Shown: positions 1 to 8,572 of the stretch, piece by piece
Layout: each line of letters starts with the position of its first letter
Numbering within the stretch: position 1 is the first letter of the stretch
Assembly (NCBI GenBank): GCA_021324855.1
Contig: JAJPIG010000013.1
Coordinates: 124,001-188,000, forward strand
Direction: 5' to 3'
From: Pseudomonadota bacterium
Lineage (GTDB): Bacteria > Desulfobacterota > Binatia > Binatales > Binataceae
DNA: 64,000 nt
Position numbers and translations under genes: made by a program
Notes under the pieces: model-generated
What the model was told of the DNA's origin: nothing
The model's database searches: none
Seen by the model: only the letters and a program-made list of their open reading frames with translations

Positions 1-1
1 G

Positions 2-502
2 ACCGTGATGCACGTCGGTCAGTTCGTGCGCGGGAAGGGCCGGATGCTCGTGACGGAGTACGTGCCGACCGACGAGCGCACCTCGCCTCGCTACCCGTTG
101 CTGCTGACCACCGGCCGGATTCTCACACAATACAACGTCGGCACGCAGACGCGCCGCACTCGCAACGTGCTGTGGCATCTGGAGGATCGCCTGGAGATTC
201 ATCCACACGATGCCGAACAGCGCGGCATTCGTGACGGCGACTGGATCGAGCTTACCAGCCGCGCCGGCTCGACGGTGCTGCGCGCGCTTGTGACGGAGCG
301 CGTCGCGCCGGGCGTGGTCTACACGACGTTCCATCATCCGGAGTCCGGCGCCAACGTGGTCACGACGGAAAACTCCGACTGGGCGACGAATTGTCCCGAG
401 TACAAAGTGACGGCGGTCCAGGTCATGCCGACCCGGCGGATTCCGGAGCGGCCGACGGCCGAGCAGATCATCCGCGCCGCCGAGCAACAGATCGGGAAAT
501 AG
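2..502 (+). CDS. Formate dehydrogenase catalytic (alpha) subunit, C-terminal end (partial)
   Basis: This is the 3' end of a molybdenum/tungsten-dependent formate dehydrogenase large subunit; the 5' part lies outside the window. The visible 166 residues are the molybdopterin-dinucleotide-binding C-terminal domain, recognisable by YPLLLTTGRILTQYNVGTQT, the HPHDAEQRGIRDGD block and the GVVYTTFHHPESGANVVT stretch, which in this family leads into the last strand with NCPEYKVTAVQV. The enzyme oxidises formate to CO2 (or runs in reverse) in the cytoplasm, usually with NAD-linked beta and gamma subunits. The following fdsD and fdhD genes support an FdsABG-type soluble enzyme. The small ATG near position 5 is internal, not a start. 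Confidence 0.9.
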   Translation, partial: TVMHVGQFVRGKGRMLVTEYVPTDERTSPRYPLLLTTGRILTQYNVGTQTRRTRNVLWHLEDRLEIHPHDAEQRGIRDGDWIELTSRAGSTVLRALVTERVAPGVVYTTFHHPESGANVVTTENSDWATNCPEYKVTAVQVMPTRRIPERPTAEQIIRAAEQQIGK

Positions 503-518
503 CGGCGCGCCGCACCCG

Positions 519-728
519 ATGGATACCTCTCATCTCGTCAAAATGGCCAATCAGATCGCCGAATTCTTCGCGTCCGGAATGGAGCGTGAGGCGGCCATCG
601 CCGCGACCACGGCGCATCTGCGAAACTTCTGGGAGCCACGGATGCGCCGTGAGATTATCGCGTATGCGAAGAATGGCGGCGCGGAACTCAGCGACGTCGC
701 GCGCGCGGCCGTGATCGCGCTCGGATAA
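519..728 (+). CDS. fdsD: Formate dehydrogenase delta subunit
   Basis: A 69-residue protein matching the FdsD family in length and pattern: MANQIAEFF near the N-terminus, a central HLRNFWEPRMRREI helix, and a C-terminal ELSDVARAAVIAL segment. FdsD proteins accompany NAD-dependent molybdenum formate dehydrogenases and are needed for full activity. The exact role, probably cofactor insertion or subunit stability, is less settled. The gene starts 16 bases after the stop of the catalytic subunit and ends 5 bases before fdhD, so the three genes form one transcription unit. Confidence 0.88.
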   Translation: MDTSHLVKMANQIAEFFASGMEREAAIAATTAHLRNFWEPRMRREIIAYAKNGGAELSDVARAAVIALG

Positions 729-733
729 TTCCG

Positions 734-1573
734 GTGAGCGAATTTGTGCACGACCATTCGGCGCTCAAATGGCGCGGCGGCGCGCCCCATCGCGAACTCG
801 ACCATCTCGCGGTCGAGGAGCCGCTCGAAATCCGGCTCGGCGGCACGCGCTTTACGGTCACCATGCGCACGCCGGGCCATGACGAGGAGCTGGTCGCCGG
901 CTTCCTGCTGACCGAGGGATTCGTCGCCGCACGCGAGGAGATCGCCGAGATTCGCCGAGTCCGCGATCGACGCGGAAATCCCGAGCCAAACATTGTCGAT
1001 GCGATCCTCGCGGTTCCCGCTGATGCGCTCCGGAAGCGGCTCCGCCGCAACCTGACGATTTCGTCGAGTTGCGGACTATGCGGCAAAACCTCGATTGACG
1101 CTTTGCGCCGCCGCCTTCGGCCGCTTAGCGATGCCACCGTCGTGCATCCGGATTTTCTGCTCGGGCTTTCGTCGCGGATGCGCGCCGCGCAGGAAATTTT
1201 TGCGAGCACCGGCGGCCTGCATGCCGCGGCCCTGTTTCGCGTCGCGAGCATCGGGACCAACGGCGTATCCGCGCCGCCCGACGTGATTCGCGAAGACATC
1301 GGACGGCACAACGCAGTCGACAAAGTGATCGGTCACTCGCTGATGGCCGGGAAAATCCCGCTGGTCGACACCGTGCTGATGGTGAGCGGGCGGCAGAGCT
1401 TCGAGATCGTGCAGAAAGCGGCGGCTGCGGGTGTGTCGATTCTCGCCGGGGTCTCCGCGCCATCGTCACTCGCGGTCGATCTTGCCGACGAGCTTGGAAT
1501 CACCTTGATCGGCTTCATGCGCGACGGCGGATTCAACGTCTATTGCCATTCAGAGCGCGTGGCCGGGCTATGA
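734..1573 (+). CDS. fdhD: FdhD, sulfur carrier for formate dehydrogenase activation
   Basis: A 279-residue FdhD-family protein. FdhD passes sulfur from a cysteine desulfurase to the molybdenum cofactor, giving the sulfido ligand that formate dehydrogenases need. The conserved cysteine loop is present as SSCGLCGK with Cys113 and Cys116, and the C-terminal signature runs through SGRQSFEIVQKAA and AGVSAPSSLAVDLA. The start is a GTG at 734, 5 bases after fdsD, and no better start aligns with the family N-terminus. Position directly behind the formate dehydrogenase genes fits a dedicated maturation factor. moeA, which makes the same cofactor, lies about 7 kb downstream. Confidence 0.95.
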   Translation: MSEFVHDHSALKWRGGAPHRELDHLAVEEPLEIRLGGTRFTVTMRTPGHDEELVAGFLLTEGFVAAREEIAEIRRVRDRRGNPEPNIVDAILAVPADALRKRLRRNLTISSSCGLCGKTSIDALRRRLRPLSDATVVHPDFLLGLSSRMRAAQEIFASTGGLHAAALFRVASIGTNGVSAPPDVIREDIGRHNAVDKVIGHSLMAGKIPLVDTVLMVSGRQSFEIVQKAAAAGVSILAGVSAPSSLAVDLADELGITLIGFMRDGGFNVYCHSERVAGL

Positions 1574-1653
1574 TTCCGGCGCATCCCGGCAACCCCGTTG
1601 CGTGTCGGCGCACGCGCACAGTAGCCTGAACTTTCAAGGAGACCACGAACCGG

Positions 1654-3414
1654 ATGTTCCTTCGCCAGCGCGCGCTCGAGCGCATCGCCAACGAAAAGCT
1701 GCTTTATGAGCGGCGCGGTGGCGGCGACATCGCGGTCTGCGTCGCCTATCCGAATCTATACCGCCTCGGGATGGCCAACCTCGGCTACCAGGCCATCTTT
1801 CATATCTTCGATACCGACTCGATGGTCCGCGCGGACCGCGCGTTTCTACCGGACCCCGACGAACGCGAGATGATGCGCGCACGCGGCGCTGCGCTGGTGT
1901 CGTTCGAGCAAGGCCGTCCGCTTTCGGATTTCGACATACTTGCGTTTTCGATCGCGTTCGAGACCGATTACTTGAATCTGCTCACGATGCTACGGATGGC
2001 GGGCATCCCGTTGGAGCGGCGCGAACGTACAGGCCGCGGCTATCCGCTGATCATCGCCGGCGGATCGGCGGTTTTCCTCAATCCCGAACCGATCGCCGAC
2101 TTCGTAGACCTCTTTCTGATTGGCGAGGGCGAGGAGATGGTCCCGGAGTTTCTCGCCCGCTATCACGACACAAGCGGACTGGATGTGAGCGCGCGCCTGG
2201 AGCAGCTCGCGAAAGTCGGCGGCGCTTACCGTCCCGATTATTATCGGCCGATTTATGATGAAGAAGGTCGTCTGACATCCCTCGATTACCGCGGTCCGGG
2301 CGAATCGCGCGTCAGCCGCCGGATGATTCGCGACCTCGATCGCTTCACCACCGCCTCGCTGATCCTCACTGAAGAATCCGTCTTCGGCGATATGTACCTG
2401 GTCGAGGCGAGCCGCGGCTGCCAGTGGGGATGCCGGTTCTGCGCGGCCGGTTTTATGTATCGACCGATTCGCTACCGGAGTCCCGAGCGGCTCTCCGCCG
2501 AAGCGGCGCGGGGGCTTGGCGAGCGCGATGTGATTGGGCTCGTGGGCGCCGAGATGGCGAGCGTGCCGGGTATCGCGGCGATCGCCGAGCAGGTCGCGGA
2601 TCGCGGCGGGCGGCTCTCGCCGTCGTCGCTGAAAGCCGATTGCATCTCACCCGCGCTCGCATCCGCGCTCTCGCGCAACGGCAATCACAGCATCACGATC
2701 GCTCCCGAAGCCGGCAGCGAGCGGATGCGCAAAGTGATCAACAAGAACCTGACCGAGACCGACATCCTGCGCGCGGCCGATCTGATGGCGGGGAACGGCG
2801 TCGAGCAGCTCAAGTGCTATTTCATGATTGGGCTGCCCGAGGAGCGCGACGAGGACGTGCTTGAAATCGCGCGCCTCACCGGCCGCATCCTCGAACGCGC
2901 GCGGGCCGGCAAACGACGTATCGGGCGTGTGACGGTCTCGCTCAATCCATTCGTGCCCAAGCCCTGGACGCCGTTTCAATGGGATCCGATGGAGCCCGCA
3001 ACGGAGCTGAAACGGAAAATCGCGATGCTGCGCGCAGAGTTTGCGCGGATGGGCGGAATCGATCTTGATGCCGAGTCGCCGCGCGAAGCATATTTCCAGG
3101 CGTTGGTCTCGCGCGGCAATCGAAGGGTGGGGGCCATCCTGCGGCGTCTCGATGCGGCCGGATGCGACTCGCCGGGAGCGATCTGGCAGGAATTGCGCAG
3201 GATCGGGCGCGAGGTCTCAGACGGTTCGAGCGCGCTTCCTCATCCTGATTTCTTCGTCACGCGGCGCTTTGGCAACGACGAGCTGCTGCCGTGGGACTTT
3301 ATCGACCATCACATCCATAAATGGTTCCTGCTGTCCGAGCGCAAGAAGGCGCATTACGAGCATCAGAGCAAACCGTGCGATGTCACGCGCTGCACGGTAT
3401 GCGGCGCCTGTTGA
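1654..3414 (+). CDS. B12-binding-type radical SAM protein (TIGR03960-like)
   Basis: A 586-residue radical SAM protein. The 4Fe-4S motif is CQWGCRFC (Cys256, Cys260, Cys263) within SRGCQWGCRFCAAGFMYRP, which is the signature of the uncharacterised radical SAM family often fused to a TIGR03936/DUF2344 domain. Here that second domain is absent. The N-terminal 200 residues resemble a cobalamin-binding-like Rossmann region (NLGYQAIFHIFD, IIAGGSAVFLNPEPIADFVDLFLIGEGE). The C-terminus ends in a cysteine cluster, CDVTRCTVCGAC, possibly an extra metal site. An AAGGAG ribosome-binding site precedes the ATG. The substrate is unknown; family members are often linked to tRNA or rRNA modification, but nothing here proves that. 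Confidence 0.85.
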   Translation: MFLRQRALERIANEKLLYERRGGGDIAVCVAYPNLYRLGMANLGYQAIFHIFDTDSMVRADRAFLPDPDEREMMRARGAALVSFEQGRPLSDFDILAFSIAFETDYLNLLTMLRMAGIPLERRERTGRGYPLIIAGGSAVFLNPEPIADFVDLFLIGEGEEMVPEFLARYHDTSGLDVSARLEQLAKVGGAYRPDYYRPIYDEEGRLTSLDYRGPGESRVSRRMIRDLDRFTTASLILTEESVFGDMYLVEASRGCQWGCRFCAAGFMYRPIRYRSPERLSAEAARGLGERDVIGLVGAEMASVPGIAAIAEQVADRGGRLSPSSLKADCISPALASALSRNGNHSITIAPEAGSERMRKVINKNLTETDILRAADLMAGNGVEQLKCYFMIGLPEERDEDVLEIARLTGRILERARAGKRRIGRVTVSLNPFVPKPWTPFQWDPMEPATELKRKIAMLRAEFARMGGIDLDAESPREAYFQALVSRGNRRVGAILRRLDAAGCDSPGAIWQELRRIGREVSDGSSALPHPDFFVTRRFGNDELLPWDFIDHHIHKWFLLSERKKAHYEHQSKPCDVTRCTVCGAC

Positions 3415-3443
3415 GCATCGGCGCAGGAAGGAGGGGAGGTAGG

Positions 3444-4070
3444 ATGGCTATGCGACGCCATCGTTATGCTGCGCTCGGCGTAACCGTACTGGTCGCCACG
3501 CTCGTGAGCTTCAATCCGGCATGGACGCAGGATGAGGGACCGGCGCCCGTCGGCGCGCCGCCGACGATCGCGCCCGAAGGCGCTCCCGAGACAGCGCCAC
3601 CTGTGCCCGCCGCTTCGCCGACCGCAGCACGTAAGCCGCGTCGCGCGGCCCATCATGCGGCCACCGCCGGCCATTTCGATATCGAGGAGGCCAACGCGCG
3701 CATCCCGCTCAGCCACGATACGCCGATTTACGCGAGTCCCTCGACCGGCGCGCATCAGCTCGAACAGGGCATCGCCGGCAAGTACATCCAGGTCACGGGC
3801 GTCACGCGCCATTGGTTACGCGTCCAACTCAAGAACGGAGCGACCGGCTACGTCCAGCAGAAGGACGCTCACATGGTGAAGCCGACCGACAAGATTTTCA
3901 TGCTGACGAAGAACGCGGCCGTGCGGGCCGACGCGAATAAGTGGTCGAAGAAGCTCTCCGAGGTGCATCGCGGACACAACGTCCACGTGATTGGAATCGC
4001 GCTGAATTATGTGAAGATCCGGATGAAGAGCGGGCTCGAAGGTTACATCCCGCTGACCGCACTCGAATAA
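3444..4070 (+). CDS. Secreted protein with two bacterial SH3 domains
   Basis: A 208-residue exported protein. Residues 1-28 form a signal peptide (basic start, hydrophobic GVTVLVATLVSF core, AWTQ end). Residues 30-75 are a Pro/Ala-rich linker, and residues about 88-145 and 150-208 read as two SH3b repeats, each with a final G-Y-[IV] strand (GATGYVQQ and GLEGYIPL). Such proteins usually bind peptidoglycan or act as periplasmic scaffolds. The ATG at 3444 was chosen because a strong AGGAGGGGAGG precedes it and the signal peptide starts there; an earlier in-frame ATG lies inside the upstream gene. It follows the radical SAM gene by 29 bases. Confidence 0.78.
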   Translation: MAMRRHRYAALGVTVLVATLVSFNPAWTQDEGPAPVGAPPTIAPEGAPETAPPVPAASPTAARKPRRAAHHAATAGHFDIEEANARIPLSHDTPIYASPSTGAHQLEQGIAGKYIQVTGVTRHWLRVQLKNGATGYVQQKDAHMVKPTDKIFMLTKNAAVRADANKWSKKLSEVHRGHNVHVIGIALNYVKIRMKSGLEGYIPLTALE

Positions 4071-4074
4071 GGAA

Positions 4075-4458
4075 CTATTCCACTGCGGCGCTTTCCCCGG
4101 TCGCCAGGTTTTGGCCTTGCGCCCCCAGGCCGGGAGCCTCCGTGAGATCGGGTTCCACGACTTCGCCGAGGTCATCATTGTTGCCGGCGGTCGCAGGCTC
4201 TTCCTGTCCGAAACGAACAGTGGTGCCCGGGATGAACGGCGCGCCGGTATCGTGCGCGGAGAATTCAACAGCCGCCGGCATCCGGCTGCGCGCGACCATA
4301 TAGCCCGCGACGATGGCGCCGAGCGCGAGCAGGATCACGATCGAGCCTGATGGCCAGGCGGCGTCGGTTGCAGGCGCGGACCCATGACTGACGGCGAGAC
4401 GGAGACTGCGTGGACGACGATGATGACGCCGGGAACCAATCTTTGGCCGCTTACTCAC
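4075..4458 (-). CDS. Hypothetical single-pass membrane protein
   Basis: A 127-residue protein of no recognised family. It has a very basic N-terminal 30 residues, one probable transmembrane helix at about 40-58 (SIVILLALGAIVAGYMVA) and an acidic, disordered-looking C-terminal half. The likely start is a GTG at 4458 with GGAAAACAGG just upstream. It ends 4 bases after the stop of the convergent SH3 gene. The reading frame is plausible because of the clear hydrophobic segment with correct charge flanks, but no homologue is recalled, so it remains tentative. Confidence 0.5.
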   Translation of the reverse strand: MSKRPKIGSRRHHRRPRSLRLAVSHGSAPATDAAWPSGSIVILLALGAIVAGYMVARSRMPAAVEFSAHDTGAPFIPGTTVRFGQEEPATAGNNDDLGEVVEPDLTEAPGLGAQGQNLATGESAAVE

Positions 4459-4542
4459 CTGTTTTCCGCCAAAACGCTATCCCCTTCACTCGCGAAATGA
4501 CAAGCCCGGTTCGAGCGCTGAATCCACAGGCCGTTAACCTGC

Positions 4543-4995
4543 TCAATGGCCGGCGGCAGCGCTGGTTGCAGCGGAGACCGGCCGATGCACTTCCGGGTTG
4601 AGCGAGACGATCGAGCGGCCAGCCGCCTCGCACATCTTCGCGATGGTCAAATCCTGCGGCTCGGCGGCGAGCGCAGCGTGCATCATGGCGTGCGCAGTCT
4701 TCAGATCGACCTCGGCGCGATGACGGTCGGCGTAGTTGAGGATGGCATCGGCAACCACGTTTGCGAGCGCGACGTGGCCGGTCGGCCGGTTCGCTTCATG
4801 CGCCATCGTTGCGCAGAAGCCCGCGATCAGATCGGATTGCTGTGCCTGCGTTAGCCCGACGACCATCGTGGCGCTGGACTGGAAGGTCAGCGGGAAGAAG
4901 TTCGTCAGGCTCACCAGCGACACTGCCAGGATGACGAGCGCCGAGAGCGTCACCGCCAATCCGAGCGATCTGGGCCGCTTCCTTTCCCCTGCCAC
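4543..4995 (-). CDS. Hypothetical membrane-anchored protein
   Basis: A 150-residue protein with a basic N-terminus (GERKRPRS), one transmembrane segment at about 12-34 (LAVTLSALVILAVSLVSL) and a soluble, mostly helical C-terminal part rich in Ala and His. No family is recognised. The GTG start at 4995 is preferred over farther in-frame starts: it sits 11 bases behind the stop of the next upstream reverse-strand gene, has GGGAGA in front of it, and the longer version would overlap that gene in a composition unlike protein. Probably co-transcribed with the 88-residue membrane protein. Confidence 0.6.
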   Translation of the reverse strand: MAGERKRPRSLGLAVTLSALVILAVSLVSLTNFFPLTFQSSATMVVGLTQAQQSDLIAGFCATMAHEANRPTGHVALANVVADAILNYADRHRAEVDLKTAHAMMHAALAAEPQDLTIAKMCEAAGRSIVSLNPEVHRPVSAATSAAAGH

Positions 4996-5006
4996 CGTCG
5001 TCTCCC

Positions 5007-5273
5007 TCACGGTGCGAGTTCGATCTCGATTCCACCCATCCGGCGCGCGGCCCAGTTGTAGATTCCGCACACCACGACGGTGAGCACAAAACCCAATATG
5101 GCGTACAGGATGGGGACGAAGATGAGAAGCGCCAGTACTCGCGGATGATGGATCCCGCGATGCATCGCGCGTGTTAGCACGAAACCGACCGCGACCAGAA
5201 TCCCGAGGATCGCGTACACCAGGCTCATCACCTTTGCGCTCTGAAGCACTCCGAATGACTTGATCTGTTGCAT
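5007..5273 (-). CDS. Small DUF3566-like transmembrane protein
   Basis: An 88-residue membrane protein. The N-terminal KSFGVLQSAKVMSLVYAILGI segment is typical of small proteins in which a short amphipathic region leads into two helices (about 16-36 and 46-70), ending in NWAARRMGGIEIEL. This pattern resembles DUF3566-type transmembrane proteins. The function is unknown. The ATG at 5273 is preceded on the reverse strand by GGAGGAG with good spacing. It heads a two- or three-gene reverse-strand group with the two genes downstream of it. Confidence 0.72.
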   Translation of the reverse strand: MQQIKSFGVLQSAKVMSLVYAILGILVAVGFVLTRAMHRGIHHPRVLALLIFVPILYAILGFVLTVVVCGIYNWAARRMGGIEIELAP

Positions 5274-5392
5274 CGTTCTCCTCCTCCGCCCCCCTTGGCG
5301 CCGTCATCACCTTTCATAACCTAATGGCTGGGCGGCGGCCATCGGTAATTGCGATTGCCGAAATCGGCCGAATCGGCTACAGCCCTTCCACG

Positions 5393-6628
5393 ATGACCCC
5401 GCACGAACGGCGCGGATGGATGATCGTCGCCAGCCTCTTTACCGAGCTGATGCTGGTGTTCGGCGCCGGCTTTTTCACCTCGGGCATCTTCTTCATCCCA
5501 CTACTCAGGCAGTTCGGATGGAGCCGCGCTCAGCTTGCCTCGGTCACCGGGGCGCTCCAAGCGACGCTCGGAATCACAACTCCGGTCTTCGGCTGGGTTC
5601 TCGATCGTGTCGAGGCGCGATGGCTGATGGCGGCCGGCGTAGCGATGGTCGGGGCCGGTTTCGTCGGCGCGAGCCGAATCAATTCTTTCGCCCCGCTGAT
5701 GCTTTGCTATATCACGGTTGGAATCGGACTGGGCGCATCGACGCTGCTGCCGGTCTCGTTGGTGGTCGCCAACTGGTTTCGCGAGCGGCGCGGGATCGCA
5801 ATGGGCATCGCGATGGCGGGGACGTCGGCGGGCGGCAGCATTATGACGCTCGCGGCGCATTGGGCGATCGGGCACGGCGGATGGCGTTTCGGGTATCTGT
5901 TCCTTGCCGCGCCGATGTTTTTGATTGCGATTCCGGTTCTGCTTCTTACCGTACAGAGCCGGCCGCGGAGCCGCTCGGCGGCTTCAGGAAAAGATGAACC
6001 AAAAATCGAATTACCGGGTCTTGAGATCGGACCGGCGCTCGGCGCGCGCTCCTTCTGGATGATCTTTGTCATCCAGTTCTGTTTCGGTTATTTCGCGGTC
6101 GCGATCGTCGTCCATTTGCCGCCCTACCTGGTCGGCCTCGGGTACAGCTCGGGCGTCGGCGCGCTCGCGCTTAGCCTGGTGCTGATCTGCGCGTCGCTCG
6201 GCAAGCTGCTGATGGGTACGATCGCCGACCGGCTAAGCGGGCGCATCGCGGTCGCGCTGAATTTCACGATCACCGCGGCAGGGTTCCTGATATTCCTGGG
6301 CGCGCGTTCGCCGGTCGTCCTCGCGTTGGCGATTCCGATCCTCGGAGTCGTCATCGGCGCGCCGATTGCGCTGGTGCCGTTTCTGACTGCCGAATGTCTC
6401 GGGCTCAAGCGCTTCGGATCGATCGTCGGGCTGACGAATCTCGCCTATACGATGGGAGCGGCGGTCGGGCCGGTACTCTCGGGGCGCATCTATGACCTCA
6501 GTCACAACTATGCGGCCGCGCTTGTCCTGTTCGCGATTTTTGCGCTGATCGGCGCGGCGGCGGCGCTCGCCTGCTCAGGTCTCGAAGAAGAGCAGGCCCG
6601 GCTAATCAAGGAGATTGCCCCCGCCTGA
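5393..6628 (+). CDS. MFS transporter, monocarboxylate/oxalate-formate-like
   Basis: A 411-residue major facilitator with twelve predicted helices. The N-terminal half has GWVLDRVEARWLM between helices 2 and 3 and NWFRERRGIAMGIAMAGTSAGG after helix 4, a pattern shared by the monocarboxylate porter and oxalate:formate antiporter groups. The substrate is probably a small organic anion, but this cannot be fixed from sequence. The ATG at 5393 (MTPHERRGW) was chosen because family members begin with a short basic stretch before the first helix; the in-frame ATG at 5324 adds 23 non-conserved residues. It ends 12 bases from convergent thiE. Confidence 0.85.
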   Translation: MTPHERRGWMIVASLFTELMLVFGAGFFTSGIFFIPLLRQFGWSRAQLASVTGALQATLGITTPVFGWVLDRVEARWLMAAGVAMVGAGFVGASRINSFAPLMLCYITVGIGLGASTLLPVSLVVANWFRERRGIAMGIAMAGTSAGGSIMTLAAHWAIGHGGWRFGYLFLAAPMFLIAIPVLLLTVQSRPRSRSAASGKDEPKIELPGLEIGPALGARSFWMIFVIQFCFGYFAVAIVVHLPPYLVGLGYSSGVGALALSLVLICASLGKLLMGTIADRLSGRIAVALNFTITAAGFLIFLGARSPVVLALAIPILGVVIGAPIALVPFLTAECLGLKRFGSIVGLTNLAYTMGAAVGPVLSGRIYDLSHNYAAALVLFAIFALIGAAAALACSGLEEEQARLIKEIAPA

Positions 6629-6640
6629 CCCAACCGGCGG

Positions 6641-7273
6641 TCAGGGCTTACAGTCGAGCGTCCGAAGGATAGATCGGCATTTTGCGCTGATATCGGGAGC
6701 TGTCACGACATCACTTATAATCGCAGCAGCATCGGCGCCGGCTTCGATTACCTCGGGTGCCGTCGCTTCGGTAATGCCTCCGATCGCTACAATCGGTATC
6801 GCCACCGCCGCCCGAATCTCACGAATCGCAGCAACTCCCTTGCCAACCTGGATATTCTTCGTCCCGCCAATGAAAATCGGTCCGAAGCCGATGTAATCCG
6901 CGCCCTGCGCTTCTGCTTCGCGCGCCTGCTCGAGGTTGTGCGTCGAAATTCCGATTCGATGAGCCGGCCCCGCGAGGCGACGCGCCGAGTTAAGCGGCAA
7001 ATCGTCTTGGCCGAGATGCGTCCCGTCGGCGCCGGCCAGCATCGCAATGTCCAGCCGGTCGTTGACGATGAAGATCGCACCCGCGGACCGGCATAAGTCA
7101 GCGATCGAGCGCGCTGAATCGAGAACATCTCGCGCCGGTAGGCTTTTCAGGCGAAGCTGGATCGTTCGGACCCCAGCCGCGAGCATCAAACGAGCCATCT
7201 CCACCGGGGGTAGCGGAGATGAAGAATCGACGATTCCATAGAAACGCGAAAAAAATTGAAATACGGAGGCCAC
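6641..7273 (-). CDS. thiE: Thiamine-phosphate synthase
   Basis: A 210-residue TIM-barrel ThiE. It joins hydroxymethylpyrimidine diphosphate and the carboxythiazole phosphate to make thiamine monophosphate. Visible family motifs are TIQLRLKSL, IVNDRLDIAMLAGADGTHLGQDDLP, YIGFGPIFIGGTK and IVAIGGI, which bind the pyrophosphate and the substrates. It stands alone without other thi genes, and I see no TPP riboswitch in the 190-base divergent upstream region. It is slightly diverged (GPIFIGGTK in place of the common GPIF.T.TK), so the related regulator TenI is an alternative, although the HLGQDDLP motif favours the enzyme. Confidence 0.88.
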   Translation of the reverse strand: MASVFQFFSRFYGIVDSSSPLPPVEMARLMLAAGVRTIQLRLKSLPARDVLDSARSIADLCRSAGAIFIVNDRLDIAMLAGADGTHLGQDDLPLNSARRLAGPAHRIGISTHNLEQAREAEAQGADYIGFGPIFIGGTKNIQVGKGVAAIREIRAAVAIPIVAIGGITEATAPEVIEAGADAAAIISDVVTAPDISAKCRSILRTLDCKP

Positions 7274-7463
7274 TGAAATCTTCTCTTTAGCTCGGTGCTA
7301 TTAAAGCTTGTTTAGTGATTTATGCTTTAGATTACATCTTATAACTAACATCAATTTCGGTTTTACTTAATTTTATACGTCCAGTGCATAAGATTTTTTA
7401 ATCAAATGTCAACAGCAACCATGTTGATCCGGTCCCGGTCGGCGGCTAAGGTTGCCCGGAAAT
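7274..7463. other. AT-rich divergent intergenic region
   Basis: A 190-base spacer between divergent thiE and the transglycosylase gene. Roughly 7,285-7,425 is conspicuously AT-rich, with runs such as TTTAGATTACATCTTATAAC and AAGATTTTTTAATC, in a window that is otherwise strongly GC-rich. It contains several possible -10-like hexamers in both directions but no clear paired -35, no long hairpin and no open reading frame. It most likely carries the two divergent promoters. Confidence 0.6.
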
Positions 7464-8477
7464 ATGAAGGCCTCGGCCACATATTTGACTTCTGCTCTGA
7501 TCGTGCTCGCGATGCTGCTGCCGGCGCGAACACGTGCCGACGATAACATCCCCGGCATACGCGTCATCGGACGTGTCGCCGTTATCAACCAAGTCCCACG
7601 CCGTTCAGTGTCTCCTTCGGCTCCATCGACAAGCACGATGCCTGCGTGGGGCGATGCCGCCTCCGGGATGCTCATCGCGCCGGGAGCCCGATTCGCGGTG
7701 TCATCGCCAGCTCAACCCGGCACGATGTCATTTGTTCGCAGCGATCCGCGCGGTGTCGCGCCGTTCCCAATCGTCCTGAATCATACCGTCCGCCAGTATG
7801 TCGACGAAATCCTGGCTCATCCAAGCGGTTTCGTCGAATCGTTCGAGCGCAGCCGTCCATTCTTCGTCGACATGGTGCGCGTGCTCCAGCAGGATGGTCT
7901 CCCCCGCGACCTGATCTACCTGAGCTTTGCCGAGAGCGGATTTATGAGCGGCGGCGCCGGACCCTGGCAGCTCAGCAAGTCGACCGCGCGGCGTTTCGGT
8001 TTGCTCGTCAACAAATATGTCGATGAGCGGCGCGATCCGATTAAATCGACGCGCGCTGCGGCCGAATATCTTGCCACTTTGCACAACGAGACCAACGATT
8101 GGCAGGTCGCGCTGATTGGATGGAACAAGGGTGAGGCGGTTCTCGATCGCTTCCTGTCGTTGCGCGGCGTCGAGTACGACCGTCTGGTCACGCAGCTTCC
8201 GCGGACCACGCGCAGCCTGATGAACCGTTTCATGGCGGTCGCCGTCATTGCGCATCATGCGCGCGAGTACGGTCTGCAGGCGGTCACTTTTGTTGAGCCG
8301 CCGACTTATCGCACCGTCCGTGTCCGCCCTGGCACGATGCTCACCGAGCTGGCGGAGCGCTACGGAACGACCATCGCCCGGCTCCGCGCGCTGAATCCCG
8401 CGCTGCTCCGCGATCGCACGCCGGAGCGTATCGCCTTCGATGTCCGCGTTCCGAATCTGCCGCAAACCGACCTCTGA
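7464..8477 (+). CDS. MltD-like lytic transglycosylase with SLT and LysM-like domains
   Basis: A 337-residue exported peptidoglycan lytic transglycosylase. A signal peptide occupies residues 1-25 (ALIVLAMLLPARTRA). A goose-lysozyme/SLT fold begins near residue 105, with the catalytic Glu157 in YLSFAESGF, followed by GGAGPWQLSKSTARRFGL and a YLATLHNETNDWQVALIGWN segment, the order seen in MltD. Residues about 285-325 form a LysM-like module (TMLTELAERYGTTIARLRALNP). It would cleave glycan strands with anhydro-MurNAc formation in the periplasm. The ATG at 7464 is preferred over a TTG four codons upstream because the signal peptide starts there. Confidence 0.88.
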   Translation: MKASATYLTSALIVLAMLLPARTRADDNIPGIRVIGRVAVINQVPRRSVSPSAPSTSTMPAWGDAASGMLIAPGARFAVSSPAQPGTMSFVRSDPRGVAPFPIVLNHTVRQYVDEILAHPSGFVESFERSRPFFVDMVRVLQQDGLPRDLIYLSFAESGFMSGGAGPWQLSKSTARRFGLLVNKYVDERRDPIKSTRAAAEYLATLHNETNDWQVALIGWNKGEAVLDRFLSLRGVEYDRLVTQLPRTTRSLMNRFMAVAVIAHHAREYGLQAVTFVEPPTYRTVRVRPGTMLTELAERYGTTIARLRALNPALLRDRTPERIAFDVRVPNLPQTDL

Positions 8478-8572
8478 TTTCCCGCCGCTTCTGCATCCGC
8501 GACACAGCCTGATGCGTTCTGTGACCGCAGACGCGTTTCGCTCTCACATCTGCAGCGTTATGCTGGACCTGA

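Noticed and set aside
7274-7463. TPP riboswitch upstream of thiE
   Set aside because: No CTGAGA-type or ACCTGA-type core elements or matching stems were found; the region is merely AT-rich.
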